From: Emcibacter sp.
Lineage (GTDB): Bacteria > Pseudomonadota > Alphaproteobacteria > Sphingomonadales > Emcibacteraceae
DNA: 21,550 nt
Reading direction: 5' to 3'
Assembly: GCA_027019205.1 (NCBI GenBank)
Contig: JALUWZ010000018.1
Span: 1 to 21,550 of the forward strand
Each line of letters starts with the position of its first letter. The first letter of the stretch is position 1. This document shows positions 7,725 through 14,920 of this stretch, one piece after another. A program made the position numbers and the translations under genes. The notes under the pieces are model-generated. The model did no database searches, had not been told where the DNA came from, and saw nothing but the letters and a program-made list of their open reading frames with translations.

Positions 7725-9107
7725 TTATTTATGGCCCTGTTCAGCATGAACGGCAATGATACCGGCACTCTGTTCTTCAAGAGTGTGGATGATATCCTTG
7801 CTCCACCCGGCAACAATCGAGTGCAGGAACACCGTCGGCAGCGCCACGACAATCCCCAGAACCGTCGTCACCAGAGCCTGGGAAATACCCCCGGCCATCA
7901 GTTTCGGATCACCGGTCCCGAACAATGTCATGGACTGGAAGGTGTTGATCATCCCGGTCACGGTACCGAGCAGCCCCATCAGAGGCGCAATCGCGGCAAT
8001 CACCTTGATCATCGTCAGGAACCGTTCAAGTTTCGGCGTTTCTTTCAGAATCGCCTCATCAAGTTTCAGTTCCAGCGTTTCAACATCAACATCCTTGTTC
8101 TGGTCATAAACACTCAGTACCCGTCCAAGCGGATTACCTTCGCTGACCACATCACTGCGGATCTGTGCCTTGACCTTGTTGCGGGTCACAAGCAGGCTTA
8201 TCCCGGAAATGACAATCAGCAACAGGCTGAGAGGACCCAGACCGTAAATGATGATATAACCGATGATCCCACCCTGATCGATCCGTTCAAAGGTACCCGG
8301 AGCCTGAATTAACAGACCAAGAATGGCACCGCGTGACACGTCAATAGCGAAAGGCGCGTAACCGGAAGTCGCATCCTGCAGTCCCTGGGCCGTTTTAAGG
8401 TAACGTTCCTTGGGCTGACGGGGCAGTTCGGAAACATTCTGGTATTTGGTCCGCCATTCAAGATATTTACCGTCAGATATCAGGTTAAATGTCCCGACAC
8501 GAACGATTTCCTTGTTTTCAATCGCCCCGTTGGGGTATTGAACATCGGTCTTGAACTTGACAACCTTGCCGGATTCGGTCATTTCCCGCTGAACTTCAAA
8601 CCATAAATGACCAATTTCGTCAATGGTTGGCAGTTCGGAACTGGAGGCCTTGGCAATCAGATCATTGAGGAATTTCTCCCGACCCGGAAACTGGGCTGAA
8701 ATGATGGAGGTCTCAAACACCGCCTTGGTATCACCGCTGACCTGCTGAAGCACGCCAAACAGTTCCTTCAACGCCCCGAGTTCATGGGCCAGATCTTCCT
8801 GCAGCTTGGCGGTCTTGTTCTCATTGGCCTTGAATTCTGCCTCAAGACGGCTTGAGCGGCGTTCTTCCTGTTTCTGGGTGTTGCGGGCGCTGGCCAACAG
8901 AGCCTTCTGCTTGGATTTCTGCTGGGCAAATTCCCGCTCGCGACGTTTATTTTCCAGACTTTCCTTATAGGCACCCTGCTTGACAAGCTCAAGCAGTTGA
9001 TCCAGGTTTTTCGCCTCCGATGATTCCTGTGCAGATGCCGATGTTACGGCAAAGGCTCCGAAACCCATCAGGGCAACAGCAAGGATAATATTTACGAATT
9101 TTCTCAT
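7725..9107 (-). CDS. ttpC: TtpC-like long ExbB protein (signal peptide + coiled coil + MotA/TolQ/ExbB)
   Basis: A 460-residue protein matching the TonB2-associated TtpC architecture. It has a signal peptide (1-26, ending SASA-Q) and a charged coiled coil (about 47-115). A periplasmic region follows (about 120-275), with one hydrophobic helix (about 281-307). The C-terminal MotA/TolQ/ExbB domain (about 345-445) contains VIAAIAPLMGLLGTVTGMIN (369-388) and ISQALVTTVLGIVVALPT (408-425). In vibrios TtpC is required for TonB2-dependent, but not TonB1-dependent, iron-siderophore uptake. Its start overlaps the DUF3450 stop as ATGA, so the two are translationally coupled. The symbol follows the vibrio protein; orthology is inferred from architecture and gene order. 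Confidence 0.86.
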   Translation of the reverse strand: MRKFVNIILAVALMGFGAFAVTSASAQESSEAKNLDQLLELVKQGAYKESLENKRREREFAQQKSKQKALLASARNTQKQEERRSSRLEAEFKANENKTAKLQEDLAHELGALKELFGVLQQVSGDTKAVFETSIISAQFPGREKFLNDLIAKASSSELPTIDEIGHLWFEVQREMTESGKVVKFKTDVQYPNGAIENKEIVRVGTFNLISDGKYLEWRTKYQNVSELPRQPKERYLKTAQGLQDATSGYAPFAIDVSRGAILGLLIQAPGTFERIDQGGIIGYIIIYGLGPLSLLLIVISGISLLVTRNKVKAQIRSDVVSEGNPLGRVLSVYDQNKDVDVETLELKLDEAILKETPKLERFLTMIKVIAAIAPLMGLLGTVTGMINTFQSMTLFGTGDPKLMAGGISQALVTTVLGIVVALPTVFLHSIVAGWSKDIIHTLEEQSAGIIAVHAEQGHK

Positions 9108-9904
9108 TTCGCTGCCTCCATTTTACCGGCAATTGGTGCCGGGATCGGCAATCTCAGGAGAGTATCTGCGGCGGCCTGTTTGTTGGCCACGGCCAATGCC
9201 CGCCGGATCGGTTTGCGGTAGGATTCATCAAGAGCAACCCATTTCTGGTTTTCCTGATCCCACATGCCGGATTCCTTGCCGTCACGGGTTTGATAAATCA
9301 ACGCGATACGGCCAATATGCAGCATGTCAACTTCCAGCTCGTTACCACCGACATTGACTTTGCCGGTATAAGCCTCAACCGCACGACCATATTGACTTTC
9401 AATCTGGTAAAGCTCGAATACGCTGCGGAATTTTTCGGATGTATCAACATTCGGATTGTCCATCAATTCTCTCAGACGTTCAATGCCGGCAATGCGTTCT
9501 TCCCGTTTGATCGGAAGATCATTTTTGATAAATTCACCAAGCGCATCAACCATTTTCATCATCAACGGGGTTATCTGACGTTTGATATATGTCACGCCCT
9601 TGATGGATTTGCTCAGCTTGTTCATTTCGACGACCTGAAGGTCAATCTGACGCTGGAGCTGCGCGTTATAGATACGCAGACCTTCAATGGTCCTCAGAAC
9701 AGCTTTGTAATCGCCGGTAATTTTATCGGTTTGGTCAACAATCTTGTTGATTTTCTCTTGTGATTGTTGTGCTACCTGATTGGACTTTATACCTACTTCA
9801 AGGATTTGATCCAGATCAGTAGCACCCGCACTGCCCGCACCCAAGACAAGGGACGCAGCAGCAACGGCGGAAAGAACCACAGTTCTAACTCGATGCTTAA
9901 TCAT
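9104..9904 (-). CDS. DUF3450 family periplasmic protein, first gene of the TonB operon
   Basis: A 266-residue exported protein: signal peptide 1-28 (MIKHR..., hydrophobic 8-25, GSAGA-T), then a long helical region (about 30-105) with a predicted coiled coil, and a C-terminal mixed domain ending near MWDQENQKWVALDESYRKPI (214-233). DUF3450 proteins typically precede ttpC-exbB-exbD-tonB clusters; their biochemical role is unknown, and a scaffold contacting the coiled coil of TtpC is a guess. The ATG at 9904 is preferred because AGGAAG lies just upstream and the signal peptide starts there; an open frame continues 51 codons further upstream but without signal-like sequence. Its stop overlaps the ttpC start. 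The promoter should lie in the 9905-10622 gap. Confidence 0.85.
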   Translation of the reverse strand: MIKHRVRTVVLSAVAAASLVLGAGSAGATDLDQILEVGIKSNQVAQQSQEKINKIVDQTDKITGDYKAVLRTIEGLRIYNAQLQRQIDLQVVEMNKLSKSIKGVTYIKRQITPLMMKMVDALGEFIKNDLPIKREERIAGIERLRELMDNPNVDTSEKFRSVFELYQIESQYGRAVEAYTGKVNVGGNELEVDMLHIGRIALIYQTRDGKESGMWDQENQKWVALDESYRKPIRRALAVANKQAAADTLLRLPIPAPIAGKMEAAK

Positions 9905-10080
9905 TCTTCTTCCTACAGCTTTTTTTGAGTTGTTTAAAATCATGCCCGCTAATGTGGCAAATACTGAACGACGGAATAATTCCGGGATAAGATGACAAGA
10001 ATAACCAGCATATACAGGGGAAGACCCCCCCACATCTGAACTGCTGGTCACCATCAAGCTATACCCCTTACTTACATTAA

Positions 10081-10092
10081 TAATACGTATTA
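10081..10092. promoter_or_regulatory. Perfect 12-base palindrome, possible operator of the TonB operon
   Basis: TAATACGTATTA is self-complementary across its full length and sits about 180 bases upstream of the DUF3450 start codon. The length and symmetry suit a dimeric repressor or activator site, but AT-rich palindromes also arise by chance and no regulator can be named. Confidence 0.3.
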
Positions 10093-10187
10093 ACCTTTAA
10101 ACGTGAACTATATGCATTTCCTGTGATCTTGCAGGCTTATTATTACATTTTCGTACACGAATTCCCTATCCGTTCCAAATTCTGCTC

Positions 10188-10205
10188 CCCGGAATAGACT
10201 CCGGG
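10188..10205. repeat. Inverted repeat, 6-bp GC-rich stem
   Basis: CCCGGA (10188-10193) and TCCGGG (10200-10205) form a perfect stem around the loop ATAGAC. Neither strand has a following T-run, so it is not a normal terminator. It lies in the leader region of the TonB-type operon and could be an RNA structure or a protein site. Confidence 0.35.
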
Positions 10206-10396
10206 TGGCTGAACTGTTCGCACACTATCCCAATTTCCATGTGCTTTACAAGACCCCCTTTGGATCAAATTGAAAAAAACTTGTATTTACGGAAAAAACA
10301 ACCTGACAGGATATAACAAAATAACATTATACCATGTTGAAAAACATCTTTAATACCATGGCTTAGCATCCCCATGTTACCGGTCAGTCATCAAAA

Positions 10397-10428
10397 ACAG
10401 AAAAATGCCCAGCGTAAAATTTTTCTGT
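10397..10428. repeat. Inverted repeat, perfect 10-bp arms
   Basis: ACAGAAAAAT (10397-10406) is the exact reverse complement of ATTTTTCTGT (10419-10428), separated by 12 bases. A ten-base perfect match this close is unlikely by chance even in AT-rich DNA. The stem is A/T-dominated, so it is a poor intrinsic terminator on its own, although transcripts from either side would carry a U-run. Function unknown. Confidence 0.45.
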
Positions 10429-10539
10429 ATAATTATTGAATTAAACAGAATTTATGCTGTATTTACCAATGGCTTACAAAATATTGATGACTTTTCAGGG
10501 GTATTTGCGGCCAAATTATTATTGAGTCGCCCCCCGGCA

Positions 10540-10592
10540 CCCCAACAGCAAACGCCCCGTCAGCCAGACCGGGCTGGACTGATTGACAGGGC
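10540..10592 (-). terminator. Candidate stem-loop / weak terminator after the 58-codon gene
   Basis: On the minus-strand transcript GCCCUGUCA (10592-10584) pairs with UGACGGGGC (10562-10554) over nine positions including one G-U wobble. A further small hairpin (CCAG/CUGG) lies inside. The same site on the plus strand has a C-A mismatch, which favours the minus strand. The following GTTTGCTGTT is a poor U-tract. It starts 31 bases after the stop codon of the small gene. Confidence 0.35.
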
Positions 10593-10622
10593 TGTAGTGC
10601 GGATATTTATATAATGGTTATG

Positions 10623-10799
10623 TCAGTGTATTCTGACGGAATCCACAGCCTTGAGAACTTCATCCCATTTATTCTGGATGCAGGTCTGACGGGCTGCGGT
10701 CATGCCAAATCTTTTTACCAGTTGGAAGGCCAGTTCTTTTTTATATTCAAAATTACTGGACAGACGTGAACTATTAGAGCTGTTATCTGAATGTGCCAT
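10623..10799 (-). CDS. Small protein of unknown function (58 residues)
   Basis: Not recognised. The start is well supported: AAGGAG lies six bases before the ATG at 10799-10797. An open frame continues upstream of this ATG for 36 codons but lacks such a site. The protein has a Ser/Asn-rich N-terminus (4-16) followed by a probable two-helix segment, FEYKKELAFQLVKRFGMTAA (17-36), and KWDEVLKAVDSV (44-55). There is a single cysteine at 40. No signal peptide or membrane segment is present, so it is probably cytoplasmic; the charged helices would suit a small binding protein, but no family can be named. It stands alone between the dipeptidase gene and the TonB-operon leader. The strong ribosome binding site is the main reason to call it real. 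Confidence 0.65.
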   Translation of the reverse strand: MAHSDNSSNSSRLSSNFEYKKELAFQLVKRFGMTAARQTCIQNKWDEVLKAVDSVRIH

Positions 10800-10934
10800 T
10801 TTAATCTCCTTGCGGTAACCCTGCTGTCCCTGCACAGCATACATAAAGTAGGGACCAGAGGCTTTGCGTCCTGCCGTTGCCGACAGTTTGCTATTGTCAC
10901 AGGACAATCCTGCTTGCTAAAACTCTTACATTTA

Positions 10935-10975
10935 CTTTTACACCTGAGACACAGGTTAGCGCCAAAATGTAAAAG
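10935..10975. repeat. Nested inverted repeats between the dipeptidase and small-protein genes
   Basis: Outer arms CTTTTACA (10935-10942) and TGTAAAAG (10968-10975) are exact reverse complements. Inside them ACCTG (10942-10946) and CAGGT (10952-10956) form a second hairpin with a five-base loop. The element is 25 bases downstream of the dipeptidase stop (11000) and about 136 bases upstream of the small gene, both on the minus strand. It could be an operator for the small gene or a 3' structure of the dipeptidase mRNA. No U-run follows. Confidence 0.4.
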
Positions 10976-10999
10976 GCCGGTAAAGATTTACATAAAAAT

Positions 11000-12274
11000 T
11001 TATTCGTCTTGTGCTTTTTTCAGACGGGCCGCCACCCGGTCCACCTCGGCCCAGACACGCAGCAGGTTACCACCCCAGATTTTGGCAATATCCTGTTCCG
11101 AATATCCTCTGGCAACCAGTTCCCGGGTAATGTTCAGGCTTTCCGAGGCATCATTCCAGCCGGTAATGCCGCCGCCGCCGTCAAAATCCGAACTGATACC
11201 GACATGGTCAATGCCAATAGTCCTGACCGCATAATCAACCTGATCGATAAAATCCTTCACCGTGGCAAGGGGAAACTGCCGGTCGATTTCCGCCTGTCCC
11301 TGCCGCCACTCCGGCAGTTTTTCTATATTGTCAAAATCATCCTTTGCCAGACCATGCCGCCCGGCAATCCCTGCCGCCAGCGCATCAATGGCATCGCTGC
11401 GTCCCTGGTCAACTTTTATAAAACCGGTATAGGCCACCAGCTGCATCACCCCGCCATGGTCCGCCAGCAATTTCATCTGTTCATCGGTCAGGTTGCGCGG
11501 ATGGGCGGCAAGGGCGTAAACCCCGGAATGAGAGGCAATCGCCGGGGCCTTTGACATTTTTACCGCCTGGATCATGCAGTCCGCCGAGACATGGGAAATA
11601 TCAACCATCATGCCGACGCGGTTCATCTCGCCGATGACCTGCCTGCCGAACTCACTGACCCCGCCATGTTCTGCCGGTCCGTCGCCGAGATCCTTTTTCG
11701 GCTGGGCGCTGTCACAAATATCATTATGGCCGTTATGGGCGAGGGTCATATAGCGCCCGCCCCGCCGGTAATACTCCTTGATCAGGGAAATATCCCTGCC
11801 GATGACAAAGCCGTTCTCAATGCCGATAATCGCCACCTTGCGGCCTTGATTATATATGCGCCTGACATCACCGGGCGTATAGGCCAGACCTATTCTGTCC
11901 GGATACATCTCGTCGGTCATGCGGTGGATGGCGGCAAATTTGCGCCGGGCGGCGGCCTTTGCCCTGGCATAATTTTCTGCTGTGCGCGCCGTCTGTCCGA
12001 CATAAACGATGAAGAAAGCCGCATCAAGCCCGCCGGCCTCCATCTTCGGCAGATCAACTTTCATCGCTGTCCGTTTGCCCGGATCATATTCCGGCGCCCG
12101 GGTATAGTCCGGCGATATATCCACATGACTGTCAAGGGTAAGAACCCGCCGATGAATTGCGGCGGTATCTTTTGCGTTATTCTGTACCGGATTGTCATCA
12201 CAGGATGCGAGTCCCGAAAAAATGGCCAGCATAATGATTAACCTGCAAATCTTGCCAATGGTTTCATATGTCAC
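11000..12274 (-). CDS. Membrane dipeptidase (peptidase M19), lipoprotein
   Basis: A 424-residue zinc dipeptidase of the renal-dipeptidase family (M19), which cleaves dipeptides, in bacteria often including D-residue or modified ones. Metal-ligand positions are present: H50 and D52 (LDSHVD), E153 (GIENG), H228 (DISHVS), H249 (IASHSG) and D363 (SSDFDGG). The N-terminus has a signal peptide with a lipobox LASC (22-25), so it should be lipidated at C25. D26 at +2 would favour retention in the inner membrane under the E. coli Lol rule, giving a periplasm-facing enzyme. The start is GTG at 12274-12272, with AGGGG nine bases upstream. It is divergent from ccoN, sharing a 230-base intergenic region, and shows no obvious link to the oxidase. 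Confidence 0.92.
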   Translation of the reverse strand: MTYETIGKICRLIIMLAIFSGLASCDDNPVQNNAKDTAAIHRRVLTLDSHVDISPDYTRAPEYDPGKRTAMKVDLPKMEAGGLDAAFFIVYVGQTARTAENYARAKAAARRKFAAIHRMTDEMYPDRIGLAYTPGDVRRIYNQGRKVAIIGIENGFVIGRDISLIKEYYRRGGRYMTLAHNGHNDICDSAQPKKDLGDGPAEHGGVSEFGRQVIGEMNRVGMMVDISHVSADCMIQAVKMSKAPAIASHSGVYALAAHPRNLTDEQMKLLADHGGVMQLVAYTGFIKVDQGRSDAIDALAAGIAGRHGLAKDDFDNIEKLPEWRQGQAEIDRQFPLATVKDFIDQVDYAVRTIGIDHVGISSDFDGGGGITGWNDASESLNITRELVARGYSEQDIAKIWGGNLLRVWAEVDRVAARLKKAQDE

Positions 12275-12383
12275 TATATTGATACCCCTGTTAAATATTT
12301 CTGTAAAAAATGGTCTGCCTCACGGTTAGAATAGCCTATTTGAATATTATCGCATCCCAAATTTGTCACTATGTTGGTTTTTG

Positions 12384-12397
12384 TTGACCTGTATCAA
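12384..12397. promoter_or_regulatory. FNR/FixK-type anaerobox upstream of ccoN
   Basis: TTGAC-CTGT-ATCAA matches the FNR/FixK/Anr consensus TTGAT-N4-ATCAA with nine of ten fixed positions. Its centre at 12390.5 would place an activated start site near 12432 if used in the class II position (-41.5), leaving a leader of about 70 bases to ccoN. FNR/FixK control of cbb3 oxidase genes at low oxygen is well established. The same gap serves the divergent dipeptidase gene, so an effect there cannot be excluded. Confidence 0.8.
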
Positions 12398-12504
12398 TGA
12401 TTCCGTAATATGAATATGAATAAGTGTACAGGATTACTCAATATATCAAATAATTCCGTGTTCCAGTGACGCGTCCATGCACGGAAGAATATTAAATATT
12501 TAAA

Positions 12505-14169
12505 ATGCGGGTTAGAAAAATGACAAAGCTCAGTTCCCCTCCAGCCGTCAGTGGTCTGGCAAAAGGCTTAACCTCCCTGTGTCTGGGGGTCGGTGTTCTG
12601 CTGGCCCTGTTTATCGTCGCCAGAACCACGTCATCGGCCATGGCGTTTCATGGTTATATCATGATCATTGCCTTCACCCTTGGCATTGTAGCGATAATAA
12701 ATCTGGGCTTTGGCAAGGGGGGACATATAACAGCAGAAGCCTCACCGGCGGGCGTTTATTATAATGATGCCGTGATCAAGGCCGGGGTCATTGCCTCTGC
12801 TTTTTGGGGGATTGCCGCTTTTCTGGCCGGGATTTTTATTGCCTGGCAACTGGCCTTTCCGGTACTTGATTTCGATCTGCCATGGACCAATTTCGGGCGG
12901 CTCAGGCCCCTGCATACCTCGGCAGCAATTTTCGCCTTTGGCGGCAATGTGCTGATTGCGACATCCTTTTATGTTGTCCAGAGAACATGCAAGGCCCGGC
13001 TGGCCGGGGAAATAGCGCCATGGTTTGTCTTCTGGGGCTATCAGCTGTTTATCGTGCTGGCCGCCACCGGCTATCTTCTCGGCATCACCCAGAGCAAGGA
13101 ATATGCCGAACCGGAATGGTATGTTGACATCTGGCTGACCATTGTCTGGGTGGTCTATCTGCTGGTGTTCCTCGGCACGCTGATGCGGCGGAAAGAGCCG
13201 CATATTTACGTTGCCAACTGGTTTTATCTCGCCTTTATCATTACCATTGCCATGCTGCATCTGATTAATAATCTCGCCGTGCCGGTGTCTTTTGCCGAAC
13301 CCAAAAGCTATTCCCTGTTCCCCGGTGTGCAGGATGCCCTTGTCCAATGGTGGTACGGCCATAATGCGGTGGGCTTCTTCCTGACGGCTGGCTTCCTCGG
13401 CATCATGTATTATTTTATCCCCAAGCGGGCCGAACGACCTGTCTATTCCTACCGCCTGTCGATCGTCCATTTCTGGTCACTGATCTTTATCTATATCTGG
13501 GCTGGTCCGCATCATCTGCTTTATACCGCCCTGCCGGAATGGACCCAGACCCTCGGCATGACCTTCTCGATCATTCTGTGGATGCCGTCATGGGGTGGCA
13601 TGATCAACGGCCTGATGACATTGAGCGGCGCGTGGGACAAGCTACGCACCGACCCGGTCCTGAAAATGATGATGGTTTCGGTCGCCTTCTATGGCATGAG
13701 CACCTTCGAAGGACCGATGATGGCCATCAAAGCCGTAAACGGACTCAGCCATTATACCAACTGGACCATTGGCCATGTCCATTCAGGTACTCTGGGCTGG
13801 GTTTCCTATGTCAGCTTCGGCGCCCTTTACTGTCTGGTCCCGTGGCTGTGGAAACGCAAAGAACTATATTCCATAAAGCTGGTCAATATACATTTCTGGA
13901 TTTCCACTGTCGGTATCGTGCTGTATATCACCTCTATGTGGGTGGCCGGTATTATGCAGGGCCTGATGTGGCGGGCCTATGACAGTCTCGGTTTCCTGAA
14001 ATATTCCTTTGTTGAAACGGTGGAGGCCATGCATCCTTATTATATCATCCGGGCCACGGGGGGCGTTCTGTTCCTCCTTGGCGCCCTGATCATGGTGTAT
14101 AATTTGTGGAAAACAGCGCGCGGCGCGGGGGCCGCCGTCCCGATTACCCAAGCTGTACCAGCCGAATAG
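12505..14169 (+). CDS. ccoN: cbb3-type cytochrome c oxidase subunit I
   Basis: Catalytic subunit of the high-affinity proton-pumping oxidase, carrying haem b and the haem b3-CuB site. Visible ligands: H137 (RLRPLHTSA) and H426 for low-spin haem b, H424 (IGHVHSG) for haem b3, and H286 (WYGHNAVGFF), H336 and H337 (WAGPHH) for CuB. Y330, six residues before H336, fits the cross-linked tyrosine of cbb3 enzymes. The 554-residue length includes about 80 residues ahead of the first haem-ligand helix, with two extra membrane helices (about 22-42 and 50-68), as in alphaproteobacterial CcoN/FixN. The start is uncertain: ATG at 12505 or the in-frame ATG at 12520; neither has a strong ribosome binding site. 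First gene of the ccoNOQPGHIS operon, probably driven by the upstream anaerobox. Confidence 0.97.
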   Translation: MRVRKMTKLSSPPAVSGLAKGLTSLCLGVGVLLALFIVARTTSSAMAFHGYIMIIAFTLGIVAIINLGFGKGGHITAEASPAGVYYNDAVIKAGVIASAFWGIAAFLAGIFIAWQLAFPVLDFDLPWTNFGRLRPLHTSAAIFAFGGNVLIATSFYVVQRTCKARLAGEIAPWFVFWGYQLFIVLAATGYLLGITQSKEYAEPEWYVDIWLTIVWVVYLLVFLGTLMRRKEPHIYVANWFYLAFIITIAMLHLINNLAVPVSFAEPKSYSLFPGVQDALVQWWYGHNAVGFFLTAGFLGIMYYFIPKRAERPVYSYRLSIVHFWSLIFIYIWAGPHHLLYTALPEWTQTLGMTFSIILWMPSWGGMINGLMTLSGAWDKLRTDPVLKMMMVSVAFYGMSTFEGPMMAIKAVNGLSHYTNWTIGHVHSGTLGWVSYVSFGALYCLVPWLWKRKELYSIKLVNIHFWISTVGIVLYITSMWVAGIMQGLMWRAYDSLGFLKYSFVETVEAMHPYYIIRATGGVLFLLGALIMVYNLWKTARGAGAAVPITQAVPAE

Positions 14170-14182
14170 AGGATTTTAGAAA

Positions 14183-14911
14183 ATGTTATTCAAACATGAA
14201 AATTTTGAAAAAAACTCCATCTTTCTTGTGGTTGGCATACTGATTGTGATCGCCATTGGCGGGATAATCGAAATTTCGCCGCTATTCTACCTCCAGAATA
14301 CCATTGAAAAAGTCAAGGGCATGCGGCCCTATACTCCGCTGGAGCTTGCCGGGCGAAATATTTTTATCCGCGAGGGCTGCTATCTGTGCCATTCCCAGAT
14401 GATCCGCTCCACCCGTGACGAGGTCGAACGATATGGCCATTATTCGCTTGCAGCGGAAAGCATGTATGACCATCCCTTCCAATGGGGGTCCGAACGGACC
14501 GGGCCGGACCTTGCCCGGGTTGGCAAGAAATATTCTGACAGCTGGCATCAGGAACATATGCATGACCCACGGGCGGTCGTACCTGAATCTGTCATGCCCG
14601 GCTATCCGTTTCTGGCGAAAAATGATCTTGACTACAGGATGATCGGCGCTGACCTTCTGGCCAACCAGCGGGTGGGAGTCCCCTATACGGATGAGGAGAT
14701 AAAATATGCCGCCGCCGACCTCAAGGCCCAGCTTGACGAGGATTCCGACGGCTATGATGCCTTTATCAAACGTTATCCAGGCGCACAGGTTCGTGACTTT
14801 GACGGCAATCCGAAAAAAATCAGCGAACTGGATGCCGTGATTGCCTATTTGCAGATGCTCGGCACACTGGTTGATTTCTCAATCTATAATGACGCCGAAA
14901 ATGATCGGTAG
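14183..14911 (+). CDS. ccoO: cbb3-type cytochrome c oxidase subunit II, mono-haem cytochrome c
   Basis: Membrane-anchored periplasmic cytochrome c subunit that passes electrons from CcoP to CcoN. It has 242 residues, with one N-terminal transmembrane helix (about 11-33) and a single haem-binding CYLCH (66-70). The likely distal methionine is M138 in PESVMPGYPFL. The IREGCYLCHSQMIR segment and the conserved RTGPDLARVG (105-114) are typical of CcoO/FixO. It follows ccoN by 13 bases and precedes ccoQ by 9 bases. No odd features. Confidence 0.97.
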   Translation: MLFKHENFEKNSIFLVVGILIVIAIGGIIEISPLFYLQNTIEKVKGMRPYTPLELAGRNIFIREGCYLCHSQMIRSTRDEVERYGHYSLAAESMYDHPFQWGSERTGPDLARVGKKYSDSWHQEHMHDPRAVVPESVMPGYPFLAKNDLDYRMIGADLLANQRVGVPYTDEEIKYAAADLKAQLDEDSDGYDAFIKRYPGAQVRDFDGNPKKISELDAVIAYLQMLGTLVDFSIYNDAENDR

Positions 14912-14920
14912 GAGCATAAA

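Larger units (their letters stand above)
9905..10622. other. 718-base intergenic region upstream of the TonB operon
   Basis: No convincing protein gene was found here. The region is more AT-rich than its surroundings and contains several inverted repeats annotated separately: a 12-base palindrome, a 6-bp CCCGGA hairpin, a 10-bp A/T-rich hairpin and a compound stem-loop. It must hold the promoter of the TonB-type operon (transcribed leftwards) and the 3' end of the 58-codon gene. I looked for a Fur-box-like GATAAT/ATTATC array and saw none. A small RNA or long 5' leader could fit but is not shown by the sequence. Confidence 0.6.

Noticed and set aside
7563..8312. 249-codon plus-strand open frame opposite exbB and the ttpC-like gene
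   Set aside because: Both opposing genes are firmly identified and this frame shows no domain.
9905..10057. Upstream in-frame extension of the DUF3450 gene (51 codons)
   Set aside because: The extension would bury the signal peptide and lacks a ribosome binding site, whereas AGGAAG precedes the ATG at 9904.
10405..10614. 69-codon plus-strand open frame in the TonB leader region
   Set aside because: It starts inside the 10-bp inverted repeat, has no ribosome binding site, and the translation is low in recognisable features. I treat the region as non-coding.
9905..10622. Fur box controlling the TonB operon
   Set aside because: Looked for GATAAT/ATTATC arrays by eye and found no acceptable match, so iron control is not claimed.
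12742..13470. 242-codon minus-strand open frame inside ccoN
   Set aside because: Antisense to a well-conserved oxidase gene; composition reflects the complement of ccoN codons.
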